Origin: Icerya purchasi
Taxonomy: Eukaryota > Arthropoda > Insecta > Hemiptera > Monophlebidae
Assembly (NCBI GenBank): GCA_039619475.1
Contig: CM077115.1
Span: 513,566,815 to 513,630,814, forward strand
DNA: 64,000 nucleotides
Direction of reading: 5' to 3'
The translations under genes were made by a program, and so were the position numbers. This document shows, piece after piece, positions 13,071-24,275 of the stretch (positions within the stretch are counted from its first letter, which is position 1; every line of letters starts with the position of its first letter). The notes below the pieces were generated by a model. That model did no database searches and was not told the DNA's origin. It was given only the letters and a program-made list of their open reading frames with translations.

Positions 13071-14279
13071 GTTGTTACAGTTTCTCCAGCTTAGATAGTT
13101 TTTCCGGAATAAAATACGTGGGAAAATTTTACATTTTAATTAAAATTATTTATGTGTACTGAAAAAAAAAGTAAATATATACATAGGCTAGGCAATTTGC
13201 ATGAACCTTCGGCCACAGAGAACAATACGTACACTGAAATAATGTCGTAGGAACCGGTTCAAATTAAACTAGTTAATGCAGTCATCTAAGTAAATAAATA
13301 CTGTCATAAATAAAATAAATGATGACGTTATTTTTGGTTTCTTTCAATGACAAAAATTATCTTTTACCGCTTATCGGCAGTATGGAGGAAACACAGAATC
13401 GTTATTGGACGAACCAAGTCGCATTAAGCACATTTATTAATTTCATATTGTTTACAAAAACAATTAAAATGAAACGAATGGAATTTTTCGAACAAATAAA
13501 AATTGTGTGCTCGGTGTGGTTAATATCAAATTGTGTACATAGATTACGCACGATCGACATTGCGAGACAATGACAGCAGACACACCGGATACAAAACGGC
13601 GCGATGATGCGAAATTCTTCATATTGTTACTTTTATTCTTCCGAAAAAATGAAAAAACGGTAGCTTTTAATCAAAAAGGCAGCGGAACGAACATGGTTAG
13701 GCATTTCCCCGCCCAAAAGAGCTGATCTAAAACGTAAAGGAATTTACAATACTCTAAATGGGTCGACGAAAATCGTACGATATTGACAAGGCAGCCATGC
13801 GCGCTGACCGATTCCAAAAGCACCGTGAAACAACTAGATTAACAAAATCTAGTAATTTTCACTGACAAGGTGTTTGAAAATGTTCCATTCGCTACTGTAA
13901 CGCGTTCGGGCAGCGTTATAGAATGCTAAGCAAACGTTTGCCGCTTCCGTTTGAACTGTCGATGGTTTTATTGAAAGGAATGCTGATGTTTCGATTCTAC
14001 CTTCTTCGCCTTTTCCTGTGCTTTCAAACGACGGGAACAGATTTATTTCGAACTGAAAACTTATTGGCGGTTTTCCTCCATGAAGATTACTATTCTTTCT
14101 CATGTTTCTCCGCGTTTTTCTCCTTAGTCGCCATGCATCTATACATATCGCAAACTCGCGTTCTTTACATTCAATTTTTTCAGATCTTTTACGTCTTCTT
14201 AATTTATTTTTCCTCCCTTCTCTTATCAAATTTTCATTTCTAATCGCCTTAAGCAAGTTCAGCGAGGCTTTGAGTTCCT
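13071..14279 (+). other. Desaturase intron 2, unassigned part
   Basis: ORFs of 84 codons (13319-13573, +) and 135 codons (13849-14256, -) exist, but neither resembles a known family and they overlap other frames. I see no supported feature here. Confidence 0.45.
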
Positions 14280-15220
14280 TATTTCCTTCTTCTTCTCTCC
14301 TTTTTACGGATGGTTACAGGGGCGTTAGGCTTTCTCGTTTATTCTCTTTCACATTATAAAAACTTCCTTCCCCTTCTGTTCCATTTTTACTGCAGAATTG
14401 TACGCAATACTCCGTGTATTTCTATTGTACTTTTTTCCTATAATAATAAGTATCTTATCCGCTCCGACTTGATGAGCGTCTTGCAGGCCATATCCTCCCC
14501 TTTTCAATCCCCTTCATACGACTACATTATCCTTTCTGTTCGTTCCTTAATTGCCAATATTTTCCTAGTTAGTTCCATTCAAATCGATCTTCTTTGGATT
14601 CCCAGTCATAGCGGCATTGCGGGCAACAACCTAGTTGACTCGCCTGCTTCCTCTAACGGCAGATTTATCGATAAATTTCCTGCTAACAATATCCTTTTTC
14701 CATTTAAGCAAGTAAACTTCAAAACATGGTTGGATATCTACATTACTTCATTTTCTAATCCTCATTCATTTTGCAAACTAATATAGCCTCTCCGTTCATG
14801 ACGGTCTTGGGGTTTGATGATTTTCCTGGTCTCAGTCGCTCCATTACTTCATCCATAACACAAGTCTTCGTTTCAACCGTAGTTGTCTTCCTTCGTCCCT
14901 TTTTCGTTTTTCTACTGTTCCTTCTCCACACTGTATTTTTCACCCTCGGATCACGACTGCGTTTATAATGCGGATCATTTTCTCTTTGAATATTCTCTTC
15001 TTGTGCAGGAGAGCGCTCTTGCATCTTAAACTGCCTCTACTCCTTTTCTTGCTTTCTACATTCTTTCCTTTCCTTCACCAGATGTTGTTCCAGCCTTAGA
15101 AGAGTTTATTTCCTCCACTACACTACATATTAAAATTTAATCATTTTGCTTCTTCCTAATTGTTGGATGATGGGCCATTGTCCTTGGTTGACGTTCTCAA
15201 AAAAGCGAGGAAAAAAAGAC
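14280..15220 (+). mobile_element. 5'-truncated LINE 3' region: RNase H and tail
   Basis: RNase H motifs occur in order across shifted frames: FTDGYRG at about 14303, FTAELYAI near 14388, SDLMSVLQAI at 14466-14495, and LLWIPSHSGIAGNNLVDSPA at 14589-14648. These supply the Asp-Glu-Asp-Asp type positions of LINE RNase H. VPALEEF near 15088 matches the family C-terminus. The tail gggccattgtccttggttgacg before an A-rich end (15196-15219) is shared with the other copies. Confidence 0.75.
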
Positions 15221-15675
15221 ACTTACGCAGAATAGATAAATTTGTAAAAAAATAAGAGATATATCGATCGGTAAAAAAAATGGAACAGTGACAGTTGTTT
15301 ACATAACGGGTTTCTGTCGTTCGAAGAATATCGTCAGAATTAATTCGGCTTAATGGGGGTTCGTCAACATTTAGAAGAAAAAAAAATAATAATTCGGCTC
15401 TCGGAAACTAAACAGATTGAACGGTTAAAACTGTTTGAAGAAAAATTACTCGTGAGAAGTGGGCAAGGTTATGTTTGAAAATTAAGCCCCGTCATAGAGA
15501 GCTTTCTCATCATCTTGCAGCGTCGAGAGTTTAGCTAGCATGTCTCTAGATCTGTCTGCTGCACAAATAGGGATGTCGGTGTTTCAAATGGTTAGGAGTG
15601 ACATATATACTTGAAACCAGTAGTATACATTTCCTTTAAAACCGCATGCATTAAGTTCTTTTTAAATAGTATATC
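15221..15675 (+). other. Desaturase intron 2, spacer
   Basis: AT-rich spacer between two retrotransposon relics, with no supported feature. Confidence 0.5.
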
Positions 15676-16084
15676 ATGATATTTACGGTGTCGTCAAATG
15701 CTTTCAGTATGTCAAAATACGAACTACAAAAATATATTAATATGAATCATCCGTTCAATAACGTAATATACGCACTATTTTTTAAATATAACGATAAACT
15801 ACTTAAAGTAGTAAAACAAATGAACAAACTTATGGATAAATTTTATATAAATAAATTTCAAGAAATATGGAATAATTATAATGGAACAGCGTATCAATTT
15901 TTCCCAAGTATAATAGATAGATTTAAAAATAATCAATACACGCCAAATTTTTTTAATGTTCAATTTATAACAGGGCACGGTCTATTTAGAGTATATTTAC
16001 ATATATAAATTTAAGATATCTGATTCTGACAACTGTGTAATATGTAATTTTAGAGATGATGTTTTTCATATACTGCAAGGTTGC

Positions 16085-16121
<37 letters not shown>

Positions 16122-16270
16122 GACTATGTAATTATGATATAAAACAACTTGTACAAAATTATTTTAATGAATTTAACAAATTTGCAACTGAAAAAATAAA
16201 ATTCCGGAGAAATAATGTACATTTATATTAAGTAAGTAGTAAAAATATAATAGATATTGTTAAAAAAAAA
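15676..16270 (+). pseudogene. R1-clade LINE ORF2 C-terminal fragment
   Basis: The open stretch 15676-16008 contains INKFQEIWN and ends with VQFITGHGLFRVYLH, the LTGHG.F..YL signature of R1-type non-LTR elements. One frameshift later the sequence reads SDNCVICNFRDDVFHILQGC, the C-terminal CCHC zinc motif (C-x2-C-x7-H-x4-C). An in-frame AAT run then encodes poly-Asn, and about 27 further codons lead to a stop. The copy is very AT-rich, unlike its neighbours, suggesting age or a different source family. Confidence 0.75.
16085..16120. repeat. (AAT)n microsatellite
   Basis: About twelve uninterrupted AAT units directly after the last Cys codon of the R1-like zinc motif, encoding a run of Asn in that frame. 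Confidence 0.95.
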
Positions 16271-16869
16271 AACTATAAAATGGTAATTAATATAATACCA
16301 AATACTTAATTGGATGGGTTATGTTAATACCGTTATTATAATAAGTTAATATTTTTAGTAACTAAATGTGCCTTACTCGAAGTTTCAAGAAAAGAGGGGG
16401 AAAAAGAAAGTATGTCAAAGTACACAGTTGCAACAGATTTTCCCTCTTCCTAATGTCTGATAATATAAGAGATATGTTCAAAAATGGCAACAACATCAGT
16501 TCCCATAGTTGGAAAAAATCTATACAGATTAGCACTAAAAAAATTCTGATATTTTAAAAAACAATTCTTTTTATACATTTCTCAGATACTTTTAAAATAG
16601 TTATGGTTATACATGTTGGACTGTAATTTGACATTTGTTTTTTATTTCCCCCTTTGTATATACTCTGGTATAATTATTCCAGTTTTTAATACTTCAGGAA
16701 ATATGCCAACATTGATGGAGATTCATTAAACAAGAAACATAGCGGTAAAAATAGTTTATCCGTTATCCGATCGTTATTATTATAATTATTAAAAATCAGT
16801 ATTACAGATTCATTAAAATGTTCAACAGTCACGTCGTTTTTCCCTCGTCTCTTCCCCCCGCGATATTCT
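16271..16869 (+). other. Desaturase intron 2, spacer
   Basis: AT-rich, with no supported gene; a 63-codon Lys-rich ORF at 16366-16557 looks random. Confidence 0.5.
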
Positions 16870-17177
16870 CTTCGCCCAGAGGACTCCTTTTTTCTGTGTG
16901 ATATCAATCACGTCTTCTTCGAATGTTCCTCACTCTCTTCAGAACGTTCTCTCTTCTATTCTCAGCTTTTTAGTCTTCCTACTCCATACAATGACACTCT
17001 TATGTTCTCTCATTTCCTTCCTTGTCAGTTGTTCCTATTCTAGCTTCTTTCATTCATTCAATCTCGCACCAGATTGAAATCTAATATGTTATTCTCTATT
17101 TCAGCTATTACTTAGATTCCTTGGCTGATTGGGCTGTTGCTCTTCGTTGGCGTACCGATTAAACAAAAAAAAAAAAA
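16870..17177 (+). mobile_element. 5'-truncated LINE 3' end with poly(A) tail
   Basis: Reads CDINHVFFECSSLSSERSLF from 16898, the terminal zinc motif of the recurrent family, then a tail gctgttgctcttcgttggcg and a poly(A) run at 17165-17177. Only about 300 bases of the element remain. Confidence 0.75.
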
Positions 17178-17304
17178 TATTGCCATTTAGTTTTATTTTA
17201 ACGACGTCAATTTTATAACATGTTCAATTCCATCATTATTATCTCTTCCAATTGTGTTTTCAACTGCCTACGAATAATTTTTCTAATTTAGTTGACATTT
17301 ATCT

Positions 17305-17921
17305 AAAAGATAACGAAGGCCTTTGACCGGATTTGGAAAAGAAAAGCAATCGTAACACTGTACAAGTGGGGCTTCCGAGGTCATTTAATGTACTTCATAG
17401 AAAACTTCCTATCTGAACGCACCTTCCGAGTACGAATCGGCCGAGCTATATCCGCATTAAAACCTCTTCAAAACGGAGTTCCACAGGGTTCCGTGCTGAG
17501 CCCAACATTATTCATCATCGCAATAAATGACCTAACAGCATCCATTCCAACATCGATATCATCAACACTGTTCGCAGACGACTTCGCAATCTGTGTTGGT
17601 TGTAAAAATCTCCAATCCGGTATTCGAAGACTACAAAACGCAATAAATAAAGCATATGAGTGGACAACACGGAATGGCCTAGAATTTTCCGTATCAAAGA
17701 CGAAATGCATTCACTTCTGCAAACTAAGAAGCTGCAGCAAAGCTCTAACCGTTACATTAAATAACATCCAAATCCCACAAACTCAAACCGTGAAATATCT
17801 TGGCTTAACATTCGATGACGCACTTTCTTGGAAACACCATATAAACGAATTAAAACAACAATGCTTGAAAAAATTAAATTTAATAAAAAAAACTATCTCA
17901 CAGCACTTTTGGAGCGGATAG
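17305..17921 (+). pseudogene. LINE reverse transcriptase, motifs A to D
   Basis: KAFDRIW (motif A), GVPQGSVLSPTLFIIAINDL (motif B) and LFADDFAICV (motif C with both Asp) are all intact, followed by VKYLGLTFDDALSW (motif E). The frame ends at a TAG produced by a one-base shift near 17890-17905; in the next frame the expected FGADRATLLKIYRTMI continues into the downstream frame. The N-terminal endonuclease and RT fingers are missing through 5' truncation. Confidence 0.85.
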
Positions 17922-17949
17922 AGCTACTCTACTAAAAATCTATCGAACA

Positions 17950-19236
17950 ATGATACGTCCCTGCTTAGACTATGGTGCTCCAATCTATGGAACGGCGAAA
18001 CCATCAATTCTGCGCACCTTGGATTCCATTCATCATTCGGCCATTCGATTGGCAATCGGAGCCTTCCACACCAGCCCAACGGTCAGCATTTTGGCTGAGG
18101 CTGGTGAATGGTCGTTAAAACTGCGGAGAGAATACTTAACAATAAAACTTGACACATATCTCAAAGGGAAAAAACATCCACTACAGTTACAAAAAGCAAA
18201 TTCATCACGCTATCTTCGCCACTCCGCTGGATTATTTCAATCCCATGTCGCAAACATCATCCGCTCCTTGAACCTTAATCAATCGGAACAAATCGACCAT
18301 CGCATAATATCGTCGATACCGCCAAACGTGTCAATAAACTTAAAAACGGACACATCATTAGCACTGCACATCAAAAATATGATGCTAAAACAAAGCACCT
18401 ACGATACATTAATGGCCTCACTTGACCCATACGAAAAATTCTACACCGATGCATCAAAAACAGCCGAAGGCGTCGGCTGTTCCGTAATACACCAAGACGT
18501 CACCGTAAGATATTCATTACCAATTGAATTTTCCGTACTATCAGCAGAACTAACAGCAATAAACTTGGCAACCAATTTGGCTATTAATTTAAACCTACCG
18601 AAAATAGTTATCTTTACTGACTCCCTTTGCGCCATTCAAAACATTAACCTTGATCACACAAAAGTTAACCACCCGATTGCCCAGGATATTCTTTTGTCAA
18701 CTCACCGTCATATACAGGAAATCGTCGTATGCTGGATCCCAGCACATTCTAACATCAAGGAAAACGAAGAAGCAGACACTGCCGCGAAGGAAGCAGCGAG
18801 GATGTTCCCAGTACCAGCAATTCCGATTCCAATTCAAGACCAAATACGCAACATCAAAAGTGTATTCCACGATACGTGGGACTCAAACTGGAAGCGCATC
18901 TCTACCGTCAACAAACTCCGAAACATCAAATCAAACACATCTCCGTGGAAAACATGCATCCCATCCCGACGCGAGGAGGCGGTAATAACTCGGCTCAGAA
19001 TCGGACACACTGCACTAACTCACGGCCACATATTGAAAAATGAACCCCAGCCCACATGTTACCACTGCGGACAAGAGCCTTTAACAATCGATCATATACT
19101 AACAACGTGCATTCCACTTCGAAAATATCATCCGGATCACAACATATCAATACGCACAGCACTCTCCGACAGCCCAGACGAACTTAAAAAGACCATACAA
19201 TTTCTGAAAACAACAAACATATATCCATTAATTTAA
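17950..19236 (+). pseudogene. LINE RT thumb, RNase H and C-terminal zinc domain
   Basis: A 428-codon frame opens with RPCLDYGAPIYGTA (RT thumb). RNase H follows: FYTDASKTAEG near residue 162, LSAELTAINLA near 198, IFTDSLCAIQ near 221, and WIPAHSNIKENEEADTAAKE near 260, covering the four acidic positions. The C-terminus TRLRIGHTALTHGHIL then CYHCGQEPLTIDHILTTC is the CCHC domain typical of I-like elements. All motifs look catalytic, so inactivation is by truncation and the single frameshift upstream. Confidence 0.87.
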
Positions 19237-19304
19237 CAAAATAGCCCCAGTGCCTCTGACCCAAGTTGTAGTATATGGCACCTTAAAAAAAAAAAAAAAA
19301 AAAA

Positions 19305-19549
19305 GAGTTGTGTAATATTGTTTTTTTTTTCATTCTTCTAACAGTTTGTTGAACTTTTTCGAATGAAATTTTATAATTATCTAATATAACGAGATATTAT
19401 TCGAAGAAAATTTAAAAGATTCATAAGCTTCGATTTGAATTTTAGTTAAACGTACAACTTAATTTTAATTACCCTACTGCGAACGCGCTTACGTTCCTTA
19501 TATTTAGAATTTATTATCCTTTTACAACGGTTTATGATGGTAGAAATTT

Positions 19550-19584
<35 letters not shown>

Positions 19585-20045
19585 CGCTATAAGAAATTAG
19601 AATAACAATTACGTATAAAATTGGAGGGTGCAAAAATGTATGTTATTTAGTATCTGGTTGTAAATAAAATGTTAGCATGAAATATTGCACGGTGAGGGGA
19701 CATGATTCCCCCGTACGTTTATCTGGTGGTGGAAGTAGAGGAAAAAGCCAATTAAAATAAAGTGCTACTCGCTTACTATTCCGATTGTATCGTTAGCTTT
19801 ATTGAGCATAAATCACACTTTTCGAGTTACAGGAATACAGTAGACTCCGAATTATCCGACCTAATCGGGGTTGAAGGATGGTCGGATATCGAAAAAGTCG
19901 GATGAAATGAATGTTTTCAACGTAGAAATAACGCGCATAAACTTGGAAAAAAATTATTTATTTAGAAAATTGAACTTTTAAAAAAAGAATAAATGAGGGA
20001 AAAAACAATACGTAGTTAGTAATTCTTCTTCTTCTTTTTCTGGTG
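19305..20045 (+). other. Desaturase intron 2, spacer with microsatellite and possible pogo-like end
   Basis: An (AAT)n run occupies 19552-19584. At 19849 cagtagactccgaattatcc preceded by ta resembles a Tigger/pogo-type inverted-repeat end, with ggtcggat phrases inside it, but the other end was not found. Otherwise unassigned. Confidence 0.5.
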
Positions 20046-21004
20046 TCATACTCTTCGAAGAGCGTTGACGATCACAAATGTCAGCATCAAAAACTTCGAT
20101 TTCTGGCATTTTGCATGAGTCGTCCTATCGACCATCGTCCATTCCTTGATGTTATCTAGCCAAGTCGTTTTCCATTTTCCTCGGCCTCTCTTTCCGTCTA
20201 TTTTTCCCCCCTGAAGGGGATTAGTTTGCAGGAGTTGATATTTCTCTCCTCTAATTGTATGACCGAAATATTTTATTTTTCTGTGTATGATGGATTTTAT
20301 TAATATCCTTTCTGTTTTGGCCATCTCTAGAACTTTTTGATTCGACGTTCAACTTATCTATGGTATTTTTAACATCCTTCTGTGGATTCACATTTCTACA
20401 GCTTCTAATCGATTTACCTGTCTTTTATTGAGTGTTGTTGCCTCAATAATTCCATAAAATAAGATAGAATAAATATAACATTGCACAATGTTTTGCCGTA
20501 CATCTAGACGTAAGCATCTACCACAAAGCAGATTTCTCATGCTGGTGAAGGCACTCCGAGCATAACTACATCTCATTTTTATTTCTGTATCTCGGTTCAA
20601 GTTCTCAATAATATAACAGCCCGAGTATTTGAATTTTTCAACTCGTTCAATCTTCTCATTGTTTAGCATAACAGAGATTTGATTAAAGTTGTTTTCCTCG
20701 CTGACCACCATCCATTTCGTTTTCTTCACGTTTATATTCAAATTATATGATTTTCCAACTGCATTGAGTTCATTGAGGAGATTTTGAAGATCTCTTCCAT
20801 TCTCTGCAATAATAGTAGTATCGTCTGCGTAGCGAATGTTGTTAATAATCCTTCCATTAATCCGAACGCGCAAGGATAGGTTCGAGCTGGCTAATCTAAA
20901 AATCTGTTCAGCATACAAATTGAATAGTAGGGGTGACAGGATACATCCTTGTCGCACTGCACGTTGGACTTTAAAGTCAATTTTTTCTCCGTAAACAACT
21001 CCAT
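20046..21004 (-). pseudogene. RTE-type LINE reverse transcriptase and C-terminus
   Basis: Minus strand. RQGCILSPLLFNLYAEQIF (motif B) from 20951 and IRYADDTTIIAE (motif C) are followed by VEKFKYSGCYI, the form seen in RTE-like elements that lack RNase H. One frameshift near 20330-20390 separates this from the C-terminal block HRKIKYFGHTIRG and GKRGRGKWKTTWLDNI, also RTE-typical. The 5' end is truncated just before motif B. It lies in intron 2, antisense to the desaturase. Confidence 0.85.
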
Positions 21005-21310
21005 ATTAGAGACCAATTAAACATAGAACAATGTCTCTCGGTTACTTGTCAAAAGAGAATTATGAAATACCATATGGTCATATACCATGAGAAGAGAAAG
21101 AGATAGCCTTGGGAAAATGTATTATAGTGGGTCCAATAGAAGGAACAAGACCTCGTGGAAGACCGCCTCGACGATGGATAGACACAATAAGTAAGCGATC
21201 AAATGCGAACCACGGCAATGAGAAGCAGCCAGAACAGAAGTCGCTGGAGACAACTAGTACTTGGTAGATTAAAATAGAGGTCACGATGAATTGCGCAAAC
21301 GATTATGAAG
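21005..21310 (+). pseudogene. RTE-type LINE C-terminal fragment
   Basis: Plus-strand reading gives IIVGPIEGTRPRGRPPRRWI from 21118, the GRPRxRW block at the end of RTE-like ORF2. It abuts the opposite-strand RTE fragment at 21004, so two insertions lie tail to head. Only about 100 codons remain. Confidence 0.65.
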
Positions 21311-21636
21311 AAGAATATTTATTTTTAGAAGTTTTTCCAGCAGTCTAAAAATATTATTCGGTTGTCCTAGCTGTTCGTTCGCGTCTAAGTAATTAAAATT
21401 TTGGTCTTTTCTGAAATAATTTCACCGGTAACCTGTCTACTTTTTTCTCCGTCTACCTCATCTTCCGAACTTCTCCTTTTTGATTTTTTGAAAGACCCGT
21501 TTGTCAACTATGAACATTAAGCGAGCACGCAATTGAAATTTTCAAACACCGTTAACTAATCAACTACGCCGCTGTATATGCATCAGGTCTTAACATAAAT
21601 CGTTTTAATTGCATAATGTAATAATCGGATATACAT
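21311..21636 (+). other. Desaturase intron 2, spacer
   Basis: No supported feature. Confidence 0.5.
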
Positions 21637-21909
21637 ATATGTGATGGTCGCTGAGAAAAGGTACATAGTGTGTGTCAAAAATACGGTTTTGGCTTAACAA
21701 CGATTTCGGACACTTGAAAAAGCATGCTCTTTAACGTGAAGTAGGGGTCAACCTGGTGTGAAAACAAATTTTTCCCTATTGTAAATCGTAATTTCAGATG
21801 TTTAAAATTACCATCTTTAAAGGTGTATTATAATACTGCGATACTTTATTTTCTCGAAAACTTGTTCTCTGACACACTATGTACCTTTTCTCAGCGACCG
21901 TCCCCATAT
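21637..21909. mobile_element. MITE with about 30-bp terminal inverted repeats
   Basis: ggtcgctgagaaaaggtaca at 21646-21665, followed by tagtgtgtgtca, is repeated in inverted orientation at 21868-21900 (gacacactatgtaccttttctcagcgacc). The arms match with one 2-base indel. Flanking atat/ta bases fit a Tc1/mariner TA target, though the exact boundary is uncertain by a few bases. The 200-base interior has no coding capacity, so it is non-autonomous. Confidence 0.8.
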
Positions 21910-22859
21910 CAAAACGGTCTCTGCCGAGATTAATTAAATGATCATGAAGCGGTTAATTTTATTTCTAATAGATTATGTTAACATAATTTAAGAACGCCCT
22001 GTAACAAAAATTCTCGTCGTTTGTACTGCGAGTACTACAAATTAATTATTCAGTCGCATTTCTATTTTCATTTCTTAGATAGCGAACTCATCGTATTGTT
22101 TGTAATGCAAAATTACACGCTAAAATAACTTAGAGCAGGCCGCATTTTCCAGCTTTAAAATTCACAAAGGTACTTTATGTCGCTCCTGAAAAAGTGAAAC
22201 TGTAATTTAATTCCGCAGAGTTGTATGTAGAGTTAAATAATACAGCGAGCAGCCCGTGTTAGGCCTTGCAAACAAACATAGTATTTATCCCCCCCGGGGT
22301 AGGATTTTTCTTCATTTGCAGGTTGCATCTTGTTCTAACGGGAATACTAAACTTCTGTTAATTCTTTACAACGAAAGAAGATGTAATTCATAAAATTTAG
22401 GGAAAAAATTAAGTAATCGATTTTTTATTCTCCAAGTGTTTGCTGAATAAGGGGCTAAAATGTGTTTTTGTAATTGCATTACATAGCGTGAGATGCCGAC
22501 GTGTAATCCCGGAAGTTGGCCAGTAGAGAGCAAAACGACATATATATCTGACAAAGATGTTTTCGATTAAAATGATATAGCTTAGATGGCCAAAAATACA
22601 AAAAATTTATTCCATGTAAATTAGGTACGGAAGATGTTTATTCCATTTTGCAATCCCCCCTCCCAAAAAAAAACACCAAAAAAACTCAAAAGTATTTTTC
22701 ATATTGTATATATTCTTTCCAAAATTAATTTTTTACAAAAGATTGTTAGGTCTTCCCCGACGAACCAACGGCAGATCGTTGTGAATCATAAATCGGGTAT
22801 CATTTAAATTTCAACTATGAAACGATTGTCCTGCCAACTTTTGTCCGGTCAGCTTGTGT
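21910..22859 (+). other. Desaturase intron 2, spacer
   Basis: No supported gene. Short C runs at 22290 and 22643 only. Confidence 0.5.
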
Positions 22860-23010
22860 ATTATTCGTTATAGAAAAGTTAACGCGCACTCACTAGGATG
22901 ATAACTGTATCGTCTGCGTAACAGAATGTTTAGCCATTAATTTCCAAATTATACAGATCATTAGTTTAAATGAGCAATGAAAAAGGACCTAGCACCCCGT
23001 AATGTTAATT
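22860..23010 (-). pseudogene. Short LINE reverse transcriptase relic
   Basis: Minus strand, one frame: GVLGPFSLLI, a stop, TNDLYNLEING, a stop, then FCYADDTVIIL. This spans RT motif B to motif C (YADD). It is about 50 codons with two in-frame stops and no frameshift. Too short to assign a clade. Confidence 0.7.
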
Positions 23011-23718
23011 AATAAAGTCTCTATGTACATTATTTATATATATTTTGTTAAATACGAATTAAACCAATACCATCACCCGAAAATACAGTTTTTCTAATAA
23101 AATGTTGTGAATAATGGTACGCTATAAAAGAACAGCGTTCGAAAATTGCATCATTAGTGATCATAGATTGCTGACTATCAACGGTATTATACACACCCTT
23201 TTCCATTCCGATAATTCGACCAGTTACCGAACTCACCTGTCTTCTTGATTACGTGAATAGCGTGATCGTGTCTTTGAGTTTAAAGAACGTGGTTGCTGTT
23301 TCAAATTATAATAATAATGCGCGCGAGGTAACGGAAGTGTACCCGTGATTTCAGACCGTTTCGTATAGGTAGCTACACAATTGTTTCGGTAGATAGCCGT
23401 CAGAATACCGCCTTCCGTGGCTAGTGTAGCGCCGATTAAAACGTATTTTTTTCCATACATGTACACTCGTATTTTTAGTTAATCCGAAAGCATACATGAA
23501 TGTCGAAACCTACAAAACATCGAAGACAAAATTTAAAAAAAAAAATATAGTAAAATAAAATAAACGGATTTCAATTCTTTCAGTGAAAATACCGGCGTAA
23601 TACAAATTTGTACGTAAAACAAATATGATCACGTAATCGGCCGAAATTCTCGAAGAGACCGATTGATACGAATTATTTCATTTTATTAATTAACATTGTA
23701 ATATACCGTGATCATGAA
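23011..23718 (+). other. Desaturase intron 2, spacer
   Basis: No supported feature; short ORFs at 23048-23236 and 23233-23466 (-) are not recognisable. Confidence 0.5.
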
Positions 23719-23988
23719 GTGTTTAACCTCGAAATATTTCGTCCATTGCATCCTGAAAGTTCCTATTATGTTTGTGACGCAGATCACGTATCTTTCGAGT
23801 GTTCTTGTCTATTCGGCGAGCGTGAATTACTCCATATTATATTCTCTTTACCTATCCACTCGGCTGTTCCTATTCTAGAAGCGTTCGTTGCTTTCAGTAA
23901 AATAAAAATATAATTTTTATTCGATTTCACGTTTCATTTTGCTGAGCCACAGGCTTCCCCTCTTTGTTGGCAAATCTTCACAAAAACC

Positions 23989-24017
<29 letters not shown>
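23719..24017 (+). mobile_element. 5'-truncated LINE 3' end with poly(A) tail
   Basis: YVCDADHVSFECSCLFGERE and then AVPILEAFVAF give the zinc motif and C-terminus of the recurrent family. The tail has ctttgttggcaaatcttcac and ends in a poly(A) of about 29 bases at 23989-24017. It inserted only 75 bases upstream of a desaturase exon. Confidence 0.8.
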
Positions 24018-24020
<3 letters not shown>

Positions 24021-24092
24021 CAAAATATACGTCAGCATTTAAAAAACAATCATTGTTCTTTATATCTTAGAGAATTGTGTTTTTCTTTTCAG

Positions 24093-24275
24093 ATATTATC
24101 CGTATCTAAGCCTCTCGCTGGGATTCATTTTACCAACCGTTATTCCGATGTTATGCTGGAATGAATCTTTTTATTGCGCTCTCAGTTGCCAGCTGTTCCG
24201 ATACATCTGTGATACAAATTTCGCAGCCAGCATAAACAGTTTTACTCACAAATACGGTTGTAAACCGTACAAGAG
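24093..24275 (+). CDS. Acyl-CoA delta-9 desaturase, exon with the NxxxH metal site
   Basis: Found by phase and alignment. After the acceptor tttttcttttcag at 24092 the frame reads YYPYLSLSLGFILPTVIPML, then CWNESF, and ends INSFTHKYGCKPYK. It corresponds to the transmembrane 3-4 segment of the desaturase family, where NSAAHxxGxxPYD is usual. Here the segment is NSFTHKYGCKPY: the metal-binding Asn and His are kept but the residues between are changed. The first base completes the Lys codon split from exon 7522-7727. The donor is agag|gtaagc, phase 2, and joins in frame to 26962. The conserved LNxTWLVNS lead-in is replaced by TNFAAS INS, so the paralogue is divergent. Confidence 0.88.

Larger units (their letters stand above)
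17305..19304 (+). mobile_element. 5'-truncated LINE with RT, RNase H and zinc motif, poly(A) tail
   Basis: A well-preserved copy starting inside RT motif A (ITKAFDRIW at 17310) and ending with a 20-base poly(A) at 19285-19304. It is better conserved than its neighbours: only one frameshift in 1.9 kb. A target duplication was not convincing (only agttg shared). It lies within desaturase intron 2 in the same orientation as the gene. Confidence 0.88.

Noticed and set aside
16085..16120. AAT array considered as a CRISPR-like or regulatory repeat
   Set aside because: A plain trinucleotide microsatellite with no spacers.
19849..19910. Tigger/pogo-like end
   Set aside because: Only one end is visible; the match is short.
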